Positions 1 through 9,881 of a stretch of DNA of 64,000 bases are shown piece by piece (the stretch's first letter is position 1; each line of letters starts with the position of its first letter). Position numbers and translations under genes: made by a program. The notes below the pieces were generated by a model that was not told where the DNA came from, ran no database searches, and saw only the letters and a program-made list of their open reading frames with translations. The stretch comes from Alligator mississippiensis (lineage: Eukaryota > Chordata > Crocodylia > Alligatoridae): contig NC_081829.1 in NCBI RefSeq assembly GCF_030867095.1, positions 50,775,036-50,839,035 on the forward strand, in the 5' to 3' direction.

Positions 1-1793
1 CTGAAGAGGTCCAAGTGCCCTAGTCTCTCCTCGTAGGGCTTGGCCTGCAAGCCCTTAACCATATGAGTGGCCCTTCTCTGGACCCTCTCCAGGTTATCCA
101 CATCCCTCTTAAAGTGTGATGACCTGGGTGGATTCCCACCAGGTCTCTGTTATTCCAAAGACATCATAGTTATTTGCATTTAGTAGGAGAACAAGTTGCT
201 CCTGTTTATTCCCCAGGCTCCTGGCATTTGTGTATAGACATGCAAGTGTCCCCTTGGGGGCCCTTGCCCTGCCTACATTTTGTTCTGGGGCTGGTGTGGG
301 ATCCCTGATGTGCCTTGGCCTGCTGGCTTTGTAAGGGCCACTCTGTGGACCACCAGTGGCAGTAGTCCTCCCATCCCCCGGCAGGCTTAGTTTAAAGCCC
401 GGTGGAGCAGGTCAGCCAGTCTGGCTGAGAAGAGCCTCTTCCCCAACAGAGAGAGGTGGAGGCCGTCCCTTCCCAGCAGCTCGCTGCCTCTGTCTCCAAA
501 GAGTGGACTGTGGTCATGGAAACCAAAGCCTTCCCGATGACACCAGCACTGCAGTCTTTGGTTAACTACCTGGATCCTCTTCTCCCTCCTCAGTCCATAC
601 CCTGAGACTGGGAGGATTGATGAAAACATCACCTGTGCCCCCAGACCCTTTAGCCCCACACCCAAATCCTTGTAGTGCCTCATGACCTGGCTAGGAGCAC
701 TCTGAGCTGTGTCATTGGTGCCCACATGGATGAGAAGCATGGGGTAGTGGTCAGCCCTCATGGATAAGGAGCTTAGGCATCTTCTCCGCAATGTCTTGGA
801 TACAGGCTCCTGGTAAGCAGCAAACGTCCTGGGCTAAGAGGTCAGGGTGGCAGATTACCCCATCAGTCCTTCTCAGGATGGAGTTTCCCACAACAAACAC
901 TTTGCGTTTGGTCTTAGGGAGAGCGGGGGCAGTAGCTACAATGTCATCTGTGTGTCCTGCTGGAACTGGTAACTCAGCAGGCTCTGCTGGAGCTACAAGA
1001 GGTTTGTACCTGTTGCAAATCTCCAGCAGGGCAGGGGCCTTGGTGTGGTGGGCCTAGGGGCCCCTCATTACCTTAGTCCAAGTTCTGGGCTGGACAGTAA
1101 GGGAGGTCCCCGAGTCCTCCCTCGTTCTGGAGAGAGACCGTGGTCTACCCTCCATCTCCTGGGGGAGAAGGGCCTGGAAGTAGGAGTCTATCTCCTGCTC
1201 ACAGTCGTTGATGGCATGCAGTTTCTGGACTGCAGCCTGGAGCTCCTCCAGCTGGCATGCCAGAGACCCCAGTAGGGAGCAGACCCCACAAGGGGAGGTG
1301 GCCATACTCCTGGGCCCCAGAGCCTGAAAAAGTGACAGGCAGCCCCCGCAGCCAACAGCCAGGGGCTCCATTTGTGTGGACCTCTGAACCATGGGCTGTG
1401 TCTGGGTGGCGGTCTCTGAGGTCCAGAGGGGGGAGCTGCAGTCCCCAAGGGGACCCTTGGGGTGCGGCACATGCCCATCTGCATCATGCCACTGGTGTGC
1501 TGACTGCGGCTGGGACTGTCTACCCTGGGGGGCTCACAGGCAGGGTCTTGGGCCCTCCTGCACACCCTCCTGTGCAAACTTCCATGCTAACTCACGCGCC
1601 GGGCCCAGGAGCGCGTTGGACCCAGGAGTGCGCCTGTTTGTGCCTGTTCATGAAGGCTCTGGTCACGTGGCTCCCTGGGGGGGCTGGGTGAAGTAGGAGC
1701 TGGGGAGGGCATGACTAGGTCCCTCCCTCCATTGGGCCTCTGCTTACCTGCCGGCAGGCCGGGGCTTGTCAGGGGTCCTGTAGTTCTTAGGAT
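1..1793 (-). mobile_element. CR1 LINE copy, internally deleted, runs off the window
   Basis: Read on the minus strand, this copy starts near 1793 with the same 5' segment as the full CR1 at 4531-9092 (GGTAAGCAG and following). It runs through an ORF1 with an esterase domain, then the start of the ORF2 endonuclease (TNARSLGNKQ-like and ITETWW-like residues at about 140-240). At about 110-120 it jumps directly to the C-terminal part of ORF2 (FKRDV, RVQRRATHM-like residues at 1-110). Relative to the complete copy about 2.2 kb is missing, covering most of the endonuclease and all of the reverse transcriptase. It is therefore dead. It differs by many substitutions from the plus-strand copy and is probably another subfamily. 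The 3' end lies outside the window. Confidence 0.9.
387..1690 (-). pseudogene. CR1 ORF1 (esterase-type), frameshifted
   Basis: This is the minus-strand remnant of CR1 ORF1. The best-kept part is the C-terminal SGNH/GDSL-type esterase domain at 387-900: a GNS block (about 870-896) that keeps the nucleophile serine, an HVGTND block (about 705-730) and a DGLHLS block (about 435-455), followed by the conserved C-terminus ending at a stop at 387. Upstream, a leucine-rich segment (about 1190-1260) matches the coiled-coil-like stretch of the intact ORF1 at 5022-6083, but in different frames, so frameshifts separate the parts. The esterase domain of CR1-type ORF1 proteins is a known family feature; its role in retrotransposition is not established. 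The start codon cannot be fixed. Confidence 0.75.
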
Positions 1794-1895
1794 ATTAAGA
1801 AGTTAAGCTTATAGAATGATAAAACTTGTTTATTCAGAGAAAAGTACTCTGTCTGCCATTCTGCTGTTTCCTTCTCAATCCCCAGACCAATATAA

Positions 1896-1903
1896 CAACT
1901 TAT
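1896..1903 (+). repeat. 8-bp target duplication, left side of hAT element
   Basis: CAACTTAT lies directly before the hAT terminus and recurs exactly at 14955-14962 directly after the other terminus. hAT transposases duplicate 8 bp of target. Confidence 0.92.
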
Positions 1904-2426
1904 CAGGGCTGTGTGAAGCTTTAGCAGCCAATTCAATATGGAGGAGATTCGGCACAATTAAGCAACCGAATCTCTGAATTTGAATTGAATCAGGAGACCT
2001 ATTAAAAGGTCCAAATCAATTTGGAAGCCTCGAAATCGATTTGGAGATTTGGAAGGCAGATATGCAGGAAACAGAAACTCAGAAGAGGGAGGGGGTGGGG
2101 TTGGTGGGGTGGAGAGTGCTTTGATATTGACATCTGTGGCTGGCCAGTGACTGTGATCTTTCTCCGAGTTCCTTTCCAATCACAGTGTGCTGGGGGAGGG
2201 ACATAGAAACAACATATAAGGCTGTGTCTGAAGTGATCTCTGCCTTTTGTGAGCTGTCTCTCTTGGACCAGCAGCATCTGAAATGCTCTGGCTTGCTATC
2301 TAGTTTCTTGGTAGCTTGTCTCTCTCCTATTCTGTGTTTTCCCTGACAGTGTGTCATTGCAGTGCACTGCAGGGAAGCACAACATATATTATAGATACAC
2401 ACACATTTTGCAGCACACCAAACATT

Positions 2427-4046
2427 ATGAAGCATGCTGGAAAGGCAGGTGCCAGGTCTTCTGGCAGGGGAGTGAGAGGGGGCAGAGGGAGAGCTGCAAG
2501 TCCCACCCCCACAAACACAGAAGCACCCTCTTTTCTAGCAGCAATGAGTCTTCTGCTGCTAGTGGGAGCAAGGAGGTGGGAGCAGTGTCTGCACCTGCAC
2601 CACCTTCACTAACACCAACAATAACCACCAGCACCAGCATGACAGTCTCCACCCCAGTTTCAGTTCCCATTGTGAACCTTTCAGTGCCAGAAGAAGAGCT
2701 GGATCTGGAAGCAGCAGAACTGAGTGCTATAGCAAAGGAAATTCTGGGGAAGGAGGGGGAATCTGAGTTTGTGTTCCACACCCCTCAAAGTTCTCCTAGA
2801 AACAGGTCTTTTCTGGAAGGCACTTTGGAAGAGGTTGTGGGGGCAGGTGCTCAGCTTCCCCTGTTGTTGTGCCTCAGTCTGGTGAGGAGGGGGAAAAGGC
2901 AGGATCCCCACCCACAACCCAGAATCAAGTTGGTAGTGTAGTGTGGGATCATTTTGAGGTGGCAGATAATCCCAGGTATGCTACCTGCCAGAACTGCTGA
3001 AGACAGTTCAGCTGGGCCAAGGATGAGAAACACTTCACCACCACAGAGACACTGCTGCATCTCAGGAGGCAGCACCCCCTTGCCCTTGTTCCTTCTCAGC
3101 CTAGAACCAGTTGGAGCATGCCCAAAAAGAAGTCTCCCTCTTGCTCCAAAGCCCCCATCCCCAAGAACAAGAGGCAGGCCACCCTGGACCAGTAGGGGAA
3201 AGGTGGAGACAAAGTGGGGCACACTCCCAAGGCACCCAGAGCATTGGGGAGATGCTTGCTCTGGATGGCCACCCCTTCTTCATTGTTGGGAGTCCAGGGC
3301 TCAGGTGGCGCATGGCACTTGTGGCCCCATCCTACAAAGTACCTGCATGCACCACCTTCAGCAGGACAGTGCTGCTCTCCCTGTAGGAGGCATGCAGGGA
3401 GTACTTGAGGGAGCAGCTGCAGAAGGCAGATCCACAGGTAGTTTTACACTTCACCTCAGACATCTGGAGCAGCTGGGGTGGAGATCATGCCTACCTCTCC
3501 CTCACAGGACACTGGTGTGATCAGTCAGGGCATCAGTGGGCTCTCCTTCAAGCAGAGGTGATGAATGAGTCTCACACGGCAAGGGAGATCATAGTGGCCA
3601 TGAGGTGTGTGGTGCAGGGAAGGCTCGTTGAGAAAGGCAAGCTCACCCATGGGTTTATGGTCACTGACAATGGGGCTAATATGGTCAAGGTGGTCCATGA
3701 TGCCAACTTTGTTGGCATGTGCTGTGTGGCACCTCATTGTCAGGGACACCTTGGAGTGGGACAGGGCTGCCAGTGATGGTGCCTGCAACACCAGAAAGGT
3801 CATTTCCAAATGCAGGAAGGTGTCAGGCTTCTTCCATCGGAGCATCAAGGGGGGCAAGATGCTGTGGGACAAACAAGCAGAACTGAACATCCTGCAGCAT
3901 AAAATCATGCAGGATGTGGAGATTTGGTGGAATTCCACATACCTGATGCTTGAAAGGCTGGTGGAGCAACAGAAGGCCATCCATGAGATGGCTTTCATTG
4001 AGGAGATTGGGATCAGTGGCCCCCTTAACAAAATTGAGTGGGATAC
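2427..4046 (+). pseudogene. hAT transposase, N-terminal part (BED finger and catalytic domain)
   Basis: Three frames are needed to read this half. A Ser/Thr/Pro- and acid-rich N-terminus (2427-2860) is followed by a BED-type zinc finger at 2941-3100, starting VWDHFEV, with C-x2-C and H-x4-H ligands. A TGA (2998-3000) falls immediately after the second cysteine. The catalytic domain follows, with TSDIWSS (about 3450) carrying the first acidic residue, MVTDNGAN (about 3655) the second, and an RWNS-like WWNSTY motif (about 3925). The reading breaks at 4046, where the solo LTR was inserted; the protein resumes at 9882. Encoded activity would be cut-and-paste transposition in the nucleus. Frameshifts near 2540, 2860, 3230, 3390 and 3740 exclude a functional product. 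Confidence 0.85.
4042..4046 (+). repeat. 5-bp target duplication of solo LTR (left)
   Basis: GATAC here matches GATAC at 9877-9881. The transposase reading frame crosses this point: W-D-T before the LTR and D-T-I after it. Confidence 0.85.
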
Positions 4047-4369
4047 TATCACAGCGGGGTCCTGTAGGAGGGCCATGTTCTCCCTAAGGCCCCCTTCCTC
4101 CATGCCAAGTCAGCCCAAGGGCACCCTCCAATTCTCTCCTGCCACGTCTTTGCTGTTCCAATATATTAGGGAGGCTGCCTTACGTCTTCTTGGACATGGT
4201 TACTTCTGGCCCCATGAACTCCCGGACTCTTTGTGGGTCCCTTTCTACAATGGGTGCTTCGAGGGCACCCTAGCCTTAGGGGCTATGCGTGGCTCCAACC
4301 ACCCCTTATACCACGTCCCAAGCCTTGCAGTTGGAATAGACATTCTTCGGTCACTCTGTCTACACTCAT

Positions 4370-4528
4370 GCCCGCCTCTCGGGCCTTCTTGGTACTGCCG
4401 CCCGCCTCTCGGGCCTTCTTGGTACTGCCGCCCCCTCCTGGGGCTCTCTGTGCCCACTCTGGGCCTTCCCAAGAATGCCACCCCTCTCCTGGGGCTCTCC
4501 GTGGCCACACTGGGCCTTCTCAGTCAAA
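4370..4528 (+). repeat. minisatellite, left part
   Basis: Tandem units of about 25-48 bp built from CTCTCGGGCCTTCTTGG and CTCCTGGGGCTCTC-type blocks. They belong to the solo LTR and continue on the other side of the CR1 at 9094-9360. Confidence 0.75.
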
Positions 4529-4530
4529 CC

Positions 4531-5021
4531 CAAGAGCAGCTTCCCCGAAGGCAGGCCCACTGCACATGCGCGCAGTTTAAAAGGGCCCGCCGACAGGGAA
4601 AAAACCCCAGTTAGACGCAGGAGCGGCGAGAGATGCGCGGGTGAAAGCCTGCAGCACCCCCGCTCCCCTGAAGCCCCCCAGAGACCCTCCAGCAGCCGCG
4701 GAGCCCCCCGCTGACCCCCAGCACAGCCGGAGGTAAGCAGGGCCCATGGAGAGAGGGGGCTAACCCCTTAGTGTGTGTGTGGGAGGAGGCAGATGAGTGG
4801 AGCCGGGCCGGGTCAAGCCCCGCCCAGGCCCCTACTTTGCTTAGCCCCCCAGGGAGCCACGTGACCGGAGCCACGCGAACAGGCTGCGCAAACAGGTGCG
4901 CTTCTCTGCCGGTGCGTGAGTTAGCGTGGAGTTCGCATGGGAGGGCGTATGGGAGGGCCCCAGACCCTGCCAGCGTGCCCCCCAGGGTAGACAGTCCCAG
5001 CCGTAGCCAGCCTCCAGAGGC
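4531..5021 (+). promoter_or_regulatory. CR1 5' UTR, probable internal promoter region
   Basis: A GC- and CpG-rich leader of about 490 bp lies before ORF1. LINEs carry their promoter within the 5' UTR; I see no TATA box here, so promoter function is inferred from position and composition only. Confidence 0.45.
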
Positions 5022-6083
5022 ATGACACGGATGGGCATGCGCCGCAACCCGAGGGTTCCCTCGGGCTCCACGCCCCCCCCCCGGCACCTCAGAGATGGCC
5101 ATGCAGATGGAGCCCCTGGCCCCTGCGGGGGCTGCCTGTCCCTTTTTCAGGCTCTGGGGCCTGGGAGCATGGTGACCTCCCCTTTTTGGGTCTGCTCCCT
5201 TTTGGGGTCTCTGGCACGCCAGCTGGAGGAGCTCCAGGCCACAGTCCAGAGACTGCGTTCCATCAGGGACTGCGAGCAGGAGATAGACTCCTACTGCCAG
5301 GCCCTTCTCCCCCGGGAGGCGGAGGGTAGACCACAGTCTCCCTCCATGCCAAAGGAGGACTCCGGGACCTCCCGCTCTGTCCAGCCAGGGGCATGGACCA
5401 CGGTGGTCAAGGGCCCTAAGGCCCGCCGCACCAAGGCCCCTGCCCCACCGGAGCTGAGCAACAGGTATGCACCTCTTGGCGCTCCAGCAGAGCCTGCTGA
5501 GTTGCCGGATCCCACAGGCAACATGGACCCAACTGCAGCTCCCACCCCTGCTCTCCCCAAGACAAAACATAGGGTGTTTGTTGTGGGAAACTTCCTCCTG
5601 AGGGGGACTGAGGGGGCAATCTGCCGCTCCGACCCCTTAGCCCGGGAAGTCTGCTGCTTCCCGGGGGCCTACATCCGGGACATTGCGGAGAGGATCCCTG
5701 AGCTCCTCAAACCCACAGACCACTATCCCATGCTCCTAATTCATGTGGGCACCAATGACACAGCTCGGAGCGCTCCCAGCCAGGTCATGAGGTGCTACAG
5801 GGATTTGGGAGCGGGGCTAAAGGGTCTGGGGGCACAGGTGGTGTTCTCGTCAATCCTCCCAGTCTCAGGCTATGGGCCGAGGAGGGAGAGGAGGATCCAC
5901 GTGGTCAACCAAAGACTGCGGCACTGGTGTCATTGGGAAGGCTTTGGCTTTCATGACCACAGCCCACTCTTTGGTGAGAGAGGCAGCAAGCTGCTGGGAA
6001 GAGATGGCCTCCACCTCTCTCCCCTAGGGAGGAGGCTCTTCTCAGCCAGACTGGCTGACCTGCTCCATCGGGCTTTAAACTAA
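5022..6083 (+). CDS. CR1 ORF1 protein with esterase domain, 353 aa
   Basis: An uninterrupted frame whose ATG at 5022 is the first after an in-frame TAG at 5004. Residues 1-60 are basic and proline-rich. Residues about 65-100 are leucine-rich (LARQLEELQATVQRL) and could form a short coiled coil. Residues about 185-353 are an SGNH/GDSL-type esterase domain, with GTND (about residue 245) and DGLHLSPLG (about residue 330) blocks. The first block reads GNF instead of the GNS kept by the copy at 1-1793, so the expected nucleophile serine is phenylalanine (one base, TCC to TTC). The domain type is known for CR1-like ORF1 proteins, which are thought to bind RNA or lipid; the precise task is open. As written, the protein would be full length but catalytically impaired. 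Confidence 0.85.
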   Translation: MTRMGMRRNPRVPSGSTPPPRHLRDGHADGAPGPCGGCLSLFQALGPGSMVTSPFWVCSLLGSLARQLEELQATVQRLRSIRDCEQEIDSYCQALLPREAEGRPQSPSMPKEDSGTSRSVQPGAWTTVVKGPKARRTKAPAPPELSNRYAPLGAPAEPAELPDPTGNMDPTAAPTPALPKTKHRVFVVGNFLLRGTEGAICRSDPLAREVCCFPGAYIRDIAERIPELLKPTDHYPMLLIHVGTNDTARSAPSQVMRCYRDLGAGLKGLGAQVVFSSILPVSGYGPRRERRIHVVNQRLRHWCHWEGFGFHDHSPLFGERGSKLLGRDGLHLSPLGRRLFSARLADLLHRALN

Positions 6084-6199
6084 GCCCGCTGGGGGACGGG
6101 GGCACTACTGCCACTGCTGGCCTGCTGAGCGATCATTGCAAAGCCAGCAGGTCAAGGCACTTAAGGGAGCCCACCCCTGCTCCAGCCCTGGCAAAATCT

Positions 6200-8998
6200 G
6201 TGGGCAAGGACGGAGCCCCCCAGGGGGCACTTGCTTGCCTGTACACAAATGCCAGGAGCTTGGGGAATAAGCAGGAGGAACTCATCCTCCTGCTCAATGC
6301 AAATAATTATGATGTCATAGGGATAACGGAGACCTGGTGGGACTCCAGCCATGACTGGACCACGGGTATAGATGGCTATACCCTGTACAGGAGGGATCGT
6401 GTAGAGAAAAGGGGTGGGGGTGTAGCTCTCTATGTTAAGGAAAGCTACACGTTCCTGCAAGCCGATATTGGTGACCAGGGTGGACGGCTGGAGACCCTCT
6501 GGGTTAAAATCCATGGGGAACATGGCACAGGGGACACAATGGTGGGAGTTTACTACAGACCTCCCACCCAAAGTCCTGAGCTTGACCAGGAGTTTGCCCG
6601 GGAACTGGCTGAGGCCGCATGTTCCAGGACCATGGTTGTCATGGGTGACTTCAATTACCCGGACATCTCATGGAAGGAACACTCAGCAAAATCTGAGCGG
6701 TCACAAAGCTTCCTCTCATGCATGGATGACCTCTACCTGACTCAAGAAGTCTATGGGCCAACGAGAGGCAAAGCGCTGCTCGACCTGGTGCTGGCTACTG
6801 GGGATGACCTAGTCGGTGACCTAGTGATTGATGGGAAGCTGGGTGACAGTGACCACAAGCTGATCACCTTCACCATCTGCCGAAAAGCTGGCAAGTCAGT
6901 CAGCAACACGGAAGTCCTTGACTTCAGGAAAGCTGACTTTGGCAAGCTCAGGAGGCTTGTCAGTAAGGCCCTAAGGGACCATGACCATGGGGAGAGGGGA
7001 GTTCAAGAAGAGTGGTTACTCCTCAAGGGGGCAATCCTCAATTCACAAACTAAGTCTATTCCATCTTGAAGGAAAAGCAGCAAGAGGGCACAGCAGCTCC
7101 CCTGGCTCTCCAGGGACCTAGCAGACGTCCTAAGGCTAAAAAGAAAGGCCTACAAAGGATGGAGGATGGGAGTCACCTCCAAGGAGGATTATTCTGCCCT
7201 AGTCCGGTCCTGTAGGGAGCAGACCAGGAAAGCCAAGGCTGCAACTGAACTTCAACTAGCTTTGAGCATCAAGGACAATAAAAAGTCCTTTTTCAGATAT
7301 GTGGGGAGCCGGAGGAAAAGCAGGGGCAACGTTGGACCCCTGCTGAACCAGATGGGGCAACTCACAACTGACGCCCGGGAAAAAGCCAACCTATTAAATA
7401 GGTACTTTGCGTCAGTCTTTCATCAGTCCCATGGGACAACCATGCCCACTATGGGACAGGGAAGTCCGGGTGAGGGTGATCCCCTGCCCTCCATTGATGC
7501 TGACTTCGTGAAGGAACATCTTGAGAAGCTGGATACCTTCAAGTCAGCTGGCCCTGACAATCTTCACCCCAGGGTACTCAAGGAGCTGGCGAGCATCATA
7601 GCCCAGCCTCTAGCGTGGATCTTTGAAAACTCTTGGTGCTGTGGTGTAGTGCCCGAAGACTGGAAGAAGGCCAATGTGGTGCCTATCTTCAAGAAAGGGA
7701 GGAAAGTGGATCCGGCTAACTATAGGCCCATTAGCCTGACTTCTATCCCGGGGAAGATCTTAGAAAAGTTTATCAAAGAGGCCATCCTTAATGGACTGGC
7801 CGACGCCAACATCTTAAGGGATAGCCAGCACGGGTTTGTTGCGGGTAGGTCTTGCTTGACCAATCTCATTTCCTTCTACAACCAGGTGACCTATCACCTG
7901 GACAAGGGAGAAGAGATTGATGTCATATATCTTAACTTCAAAAAAGCCTTTGACCCGGTTTCCCATAATCACCTCTTAGAGAAACTGGACAATTGTCGCC
8001 CTGGGTCCTCCACGATCCACTGGCTGAAAAACTGGCTCCGGGGTCGGACCCAGAGGGTGGTAATTGATGGAAGTCACTCATCGTGGTGTCCTGTGACTAG
8101 TGGGGTCCCCCAAGGCTCTGTCCTTTGACCCATACTGTTCAACATCTTCATTAATGATGTGGACACTGGAGTCAGAAGTGGACTGGCCAAGTTCGCTGAT
8201 GACACCAAACTTTGGGGAAAAGCATCCACACCAGAAGACAGGCGGGTGATCCAGGCTGACCTGGACAGGCTCAGCAAGTGGGCGGACGAGAATCTGATGG
8301 TGTTCAACGCCAATAAATGCAAGGTTCTCCACCTTGGGAAGAAAAACCCGCAGCATCCTTATAGGCTCAGCAGTGCTATGTTGGCTAACACTATGCAAGA
8401 AAGAGACTTGGGGGTCATCATTGACCACAAGATGAACATGAGCCCACAGTGCGATGCTGCGGCTAGTAAAGCGACCAAAACACTGGCTTGCATCCATAGA
8501 TGCTTCTCAAGCAAATCCCGGGACGTCATTCTCCCCTTGTACTCAGCCTTAGTGAGGCTGCAGCTGGAGTACTGCGTCCAGTTTTGGGCTCCACAATTCA
8601 AAAAGGACGTGGAGAAGCTTGAGAGAGTCCAGAGAAGAGCCACGCGCATGATCAGAGGTCAGGGAAGCAGACCCTACGATGACAGGCTGAGAGCCCTGGG
8701 GCTCTTTAGCCTGGAAAAGCGCAGGCTCAGAGGTGATCTGATGGCCACCTATAAGTTTATCAGGGGTGACCACCAGTATCTGGGGGAATGTTTGTTCACC
8801 AGAGCGCCCAAAGGGATGACGACTAGGTTGAATGGTCATAAACTACTACAAGACCATTTCAGGCTGGACATAAGGAAGAATTTCTTTACTGTCCAAGCCC
8901 CCAAGGTCTGGAACACCCTGCCACCGGAAGTGGTTCAAGCGCCTACATTGAACACCTTCAAGAGCAAACTGGATGTTCATCTTGCTGGGATCCTATGA
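6200..8998 (+). pseudogene. CR1 ORF2: endonuclease-reverse transcriptase, two internal stops
   Basis: One frame of 933 codons is kept throughout, broken only by TGA at 7067-7069 and TGA at 8126-8128 (the latter just before PILFNIF). Residues 1-230 form an APE-type endonuclease: TNARSLGNKQEEL, ITETWWDSS, YYRPP, GDFNYPD and the catalytic GDSDHKL. Residues about 430-720 form the reverse transcriptase: VVPIFKKG, NYRPISL, QHGFVAGRSC and FADD (about residue 665). Motif A reads YLNFKKAFD, where an aspartate is expected in place of asparagine, so a metal-binding residue is lost. The C-terminal thumb region (RVQRRATRMIRG, RLRALGLFSL) is intact. There is no ATG near the start; the frame is open from a GTG at 6200, so the true start is not resolved. 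Confidence 0.9.
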
Positions 8999-9092
8999 AC
9001 CCGGCTGACTTCCTGCCCTTTGGGCAGGGGGCTGGACTCGATGATCTTCCAAGGTCCCTTCCAGCCCTAATGTCTATGAAATCTATGAAATC
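8999..9092 (+). other. CR1 3' UTR and tail repeat
   Basis: A short 3' UTR with the self-complementary GCCCTTTGGGCAGGG block, GGACTCGATGATCTTCC, and a terminal run of about three TATGAAATC units. These are the usual CR1 template-recognition end features. Confidence 0.85.
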
Positions 9093-9093
9093 T

Positions 9094-9360
9094 ATGAAAC
9101 CACCCTCTCTCGGGGCTCTCCGTGGCTGCACTGGGCCTTCTCAGTCAAACCGCCCTCTCTCGGGGCTCTCCGTAGCTGCACTGGGCCTTCTCAAGTGTTG
9201 CCCCCTCCTCTGGGGCTCGCCACACTCACCCTAGGGCTTCTCAATATTGCCCCCTCTCTGGGGCCCACCACACCCACGCTGGGGCGTATCAACAGTGCCC
9301 CCTCTCTGAGGCTTGCCACACCCACACTGGGGCTTCTCAACAGTGCCCCTCTCTGGGGCT
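9094..9360 (+). repeat. minisatellite, right part
   Basis: Five to six diverged units of about 47-50 bp, each with CTGGGGCTTCTCAA and CCCCCTCTCTGGGGC-type blocks. They continue the LTR minisatellite at 4370-4528. Confidence 0.8.
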
Positions 9361-9726
9361 GGGGTCTATGTACCCCATATGCTGCGCCCTTACTGGCGCT
9401 GGGTCCCCATGCTACTGTGGGTTCCCTATGAGGTTGCTGTGCCCTCACTGGTGCTGGGGCCCCCACACCACTGTGGGTCCCTATGAGGCCTCCTGCAACC
9501 CCTAATAGCTTCACCCAAACCACTGGTGTAACAACAAAATGAAACAGAAACTCGAGCCTCTTGGCTATAACCTAAACATAAGCCGCCTGGCTATAACAAC
9601 ATTGCTCAAGCCTCTCGGAGTTGCCATAAGCTGTACCTGCGGTCAGGCTTCTTCCTGCATCCTGGCTTAGGGAGCTTCTGCCTCTCTGACTGCTGGCAGG
9701 GAACTGCCTCTGGCCTCCTGTCTGTG

Positions 9727-9736
9727 CTTTATATAG
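9727..9736 (-). promoter_or_regulatory. TATA box of the minus-strand solo LTR
   Basis: CTATATAAAG on the minus strand, about 140 bp inside the LTR 5' end (9876), with a GC-rich upstream segment. It is the likely U3 core promoter. Confidence 0.6.
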
Positions 9737-9876
9737 GAGCCAGGCCCTGCCCCTTTCAGTCAGCTGACCTCCTGGTTGCCCTGGCAACCCACAGCTGGGC
9801 TCCTTATTCCCTGCTAGGGCTCTTTCCCTGGCAGTTTCCCCACTCTAGGAGCAGGGCACCTCCGTGCTCTGTGACA

Positions 9877-9881
9877 GATAC
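9877..9881 (+). repeat. 5-bp target duplication of solo LTR (right)
   Basis: GATAC, identical to 4042-4046; the hAT coding sequence resumes here. Confidence 0.85.

Larger units (their letters stand above)
4531..9092 (+). mobile_element. near full-length CR1 LINE
   Basis: A complete CR1 layout: a GC-rich 5' UTR (4531-5021), ORF1 (5022-6083), ORF2 (6200-8998) and a 3' UTR with a GCCCTTTGGGC hairpin-like block and (TATGAAATC)-type tail. It sits inside the minisatellite of the solo LTR: the unit broken on the left at CAGTCAAACC resumes on the right as ACCCTCTCTC, exactly as in the next intact unit. AAACC at both junctions may be a short target duplication, but overlap with the tail makes this uncertain. 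Only two nonsense changes disturb ORF2, so the copy is relatively young, though two active-site substitutions argue that it cannot mobilise itself. Confidence 0.93.
4047..9876 (-). mobile_element. solo LTR (about 1.27 kb) split by a CR1
   Basis: The ends are TATCACAG on the left and CTGTGACA on the right, so on the minus strand the LTR runs TGTCACAG to CTGTGATA; one base of the TG/CA rule is mutated. GATAC occurs directly outside both ends (4042-4046, 9877-9881), a 5-bp target duplication. A TATA box on the minus strand (9727-9736) followed by about 200 bp of leader-like sequence supports the orientation. No internal retroelement region is present, so it is a solo LTR formed by recombination. 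It contains a minisatellite on both sides of the CR1 insertion. Ty3/gypsy or ERV origin cannot be told from the LTR alone. Confidence 0.85.

Noticed and set aside
4245..4580. RGRQYQEGPRGG-type repeat protein
   Set aside because: It is the LTR minisatellite translated; other frames give equally repetitive peptides.
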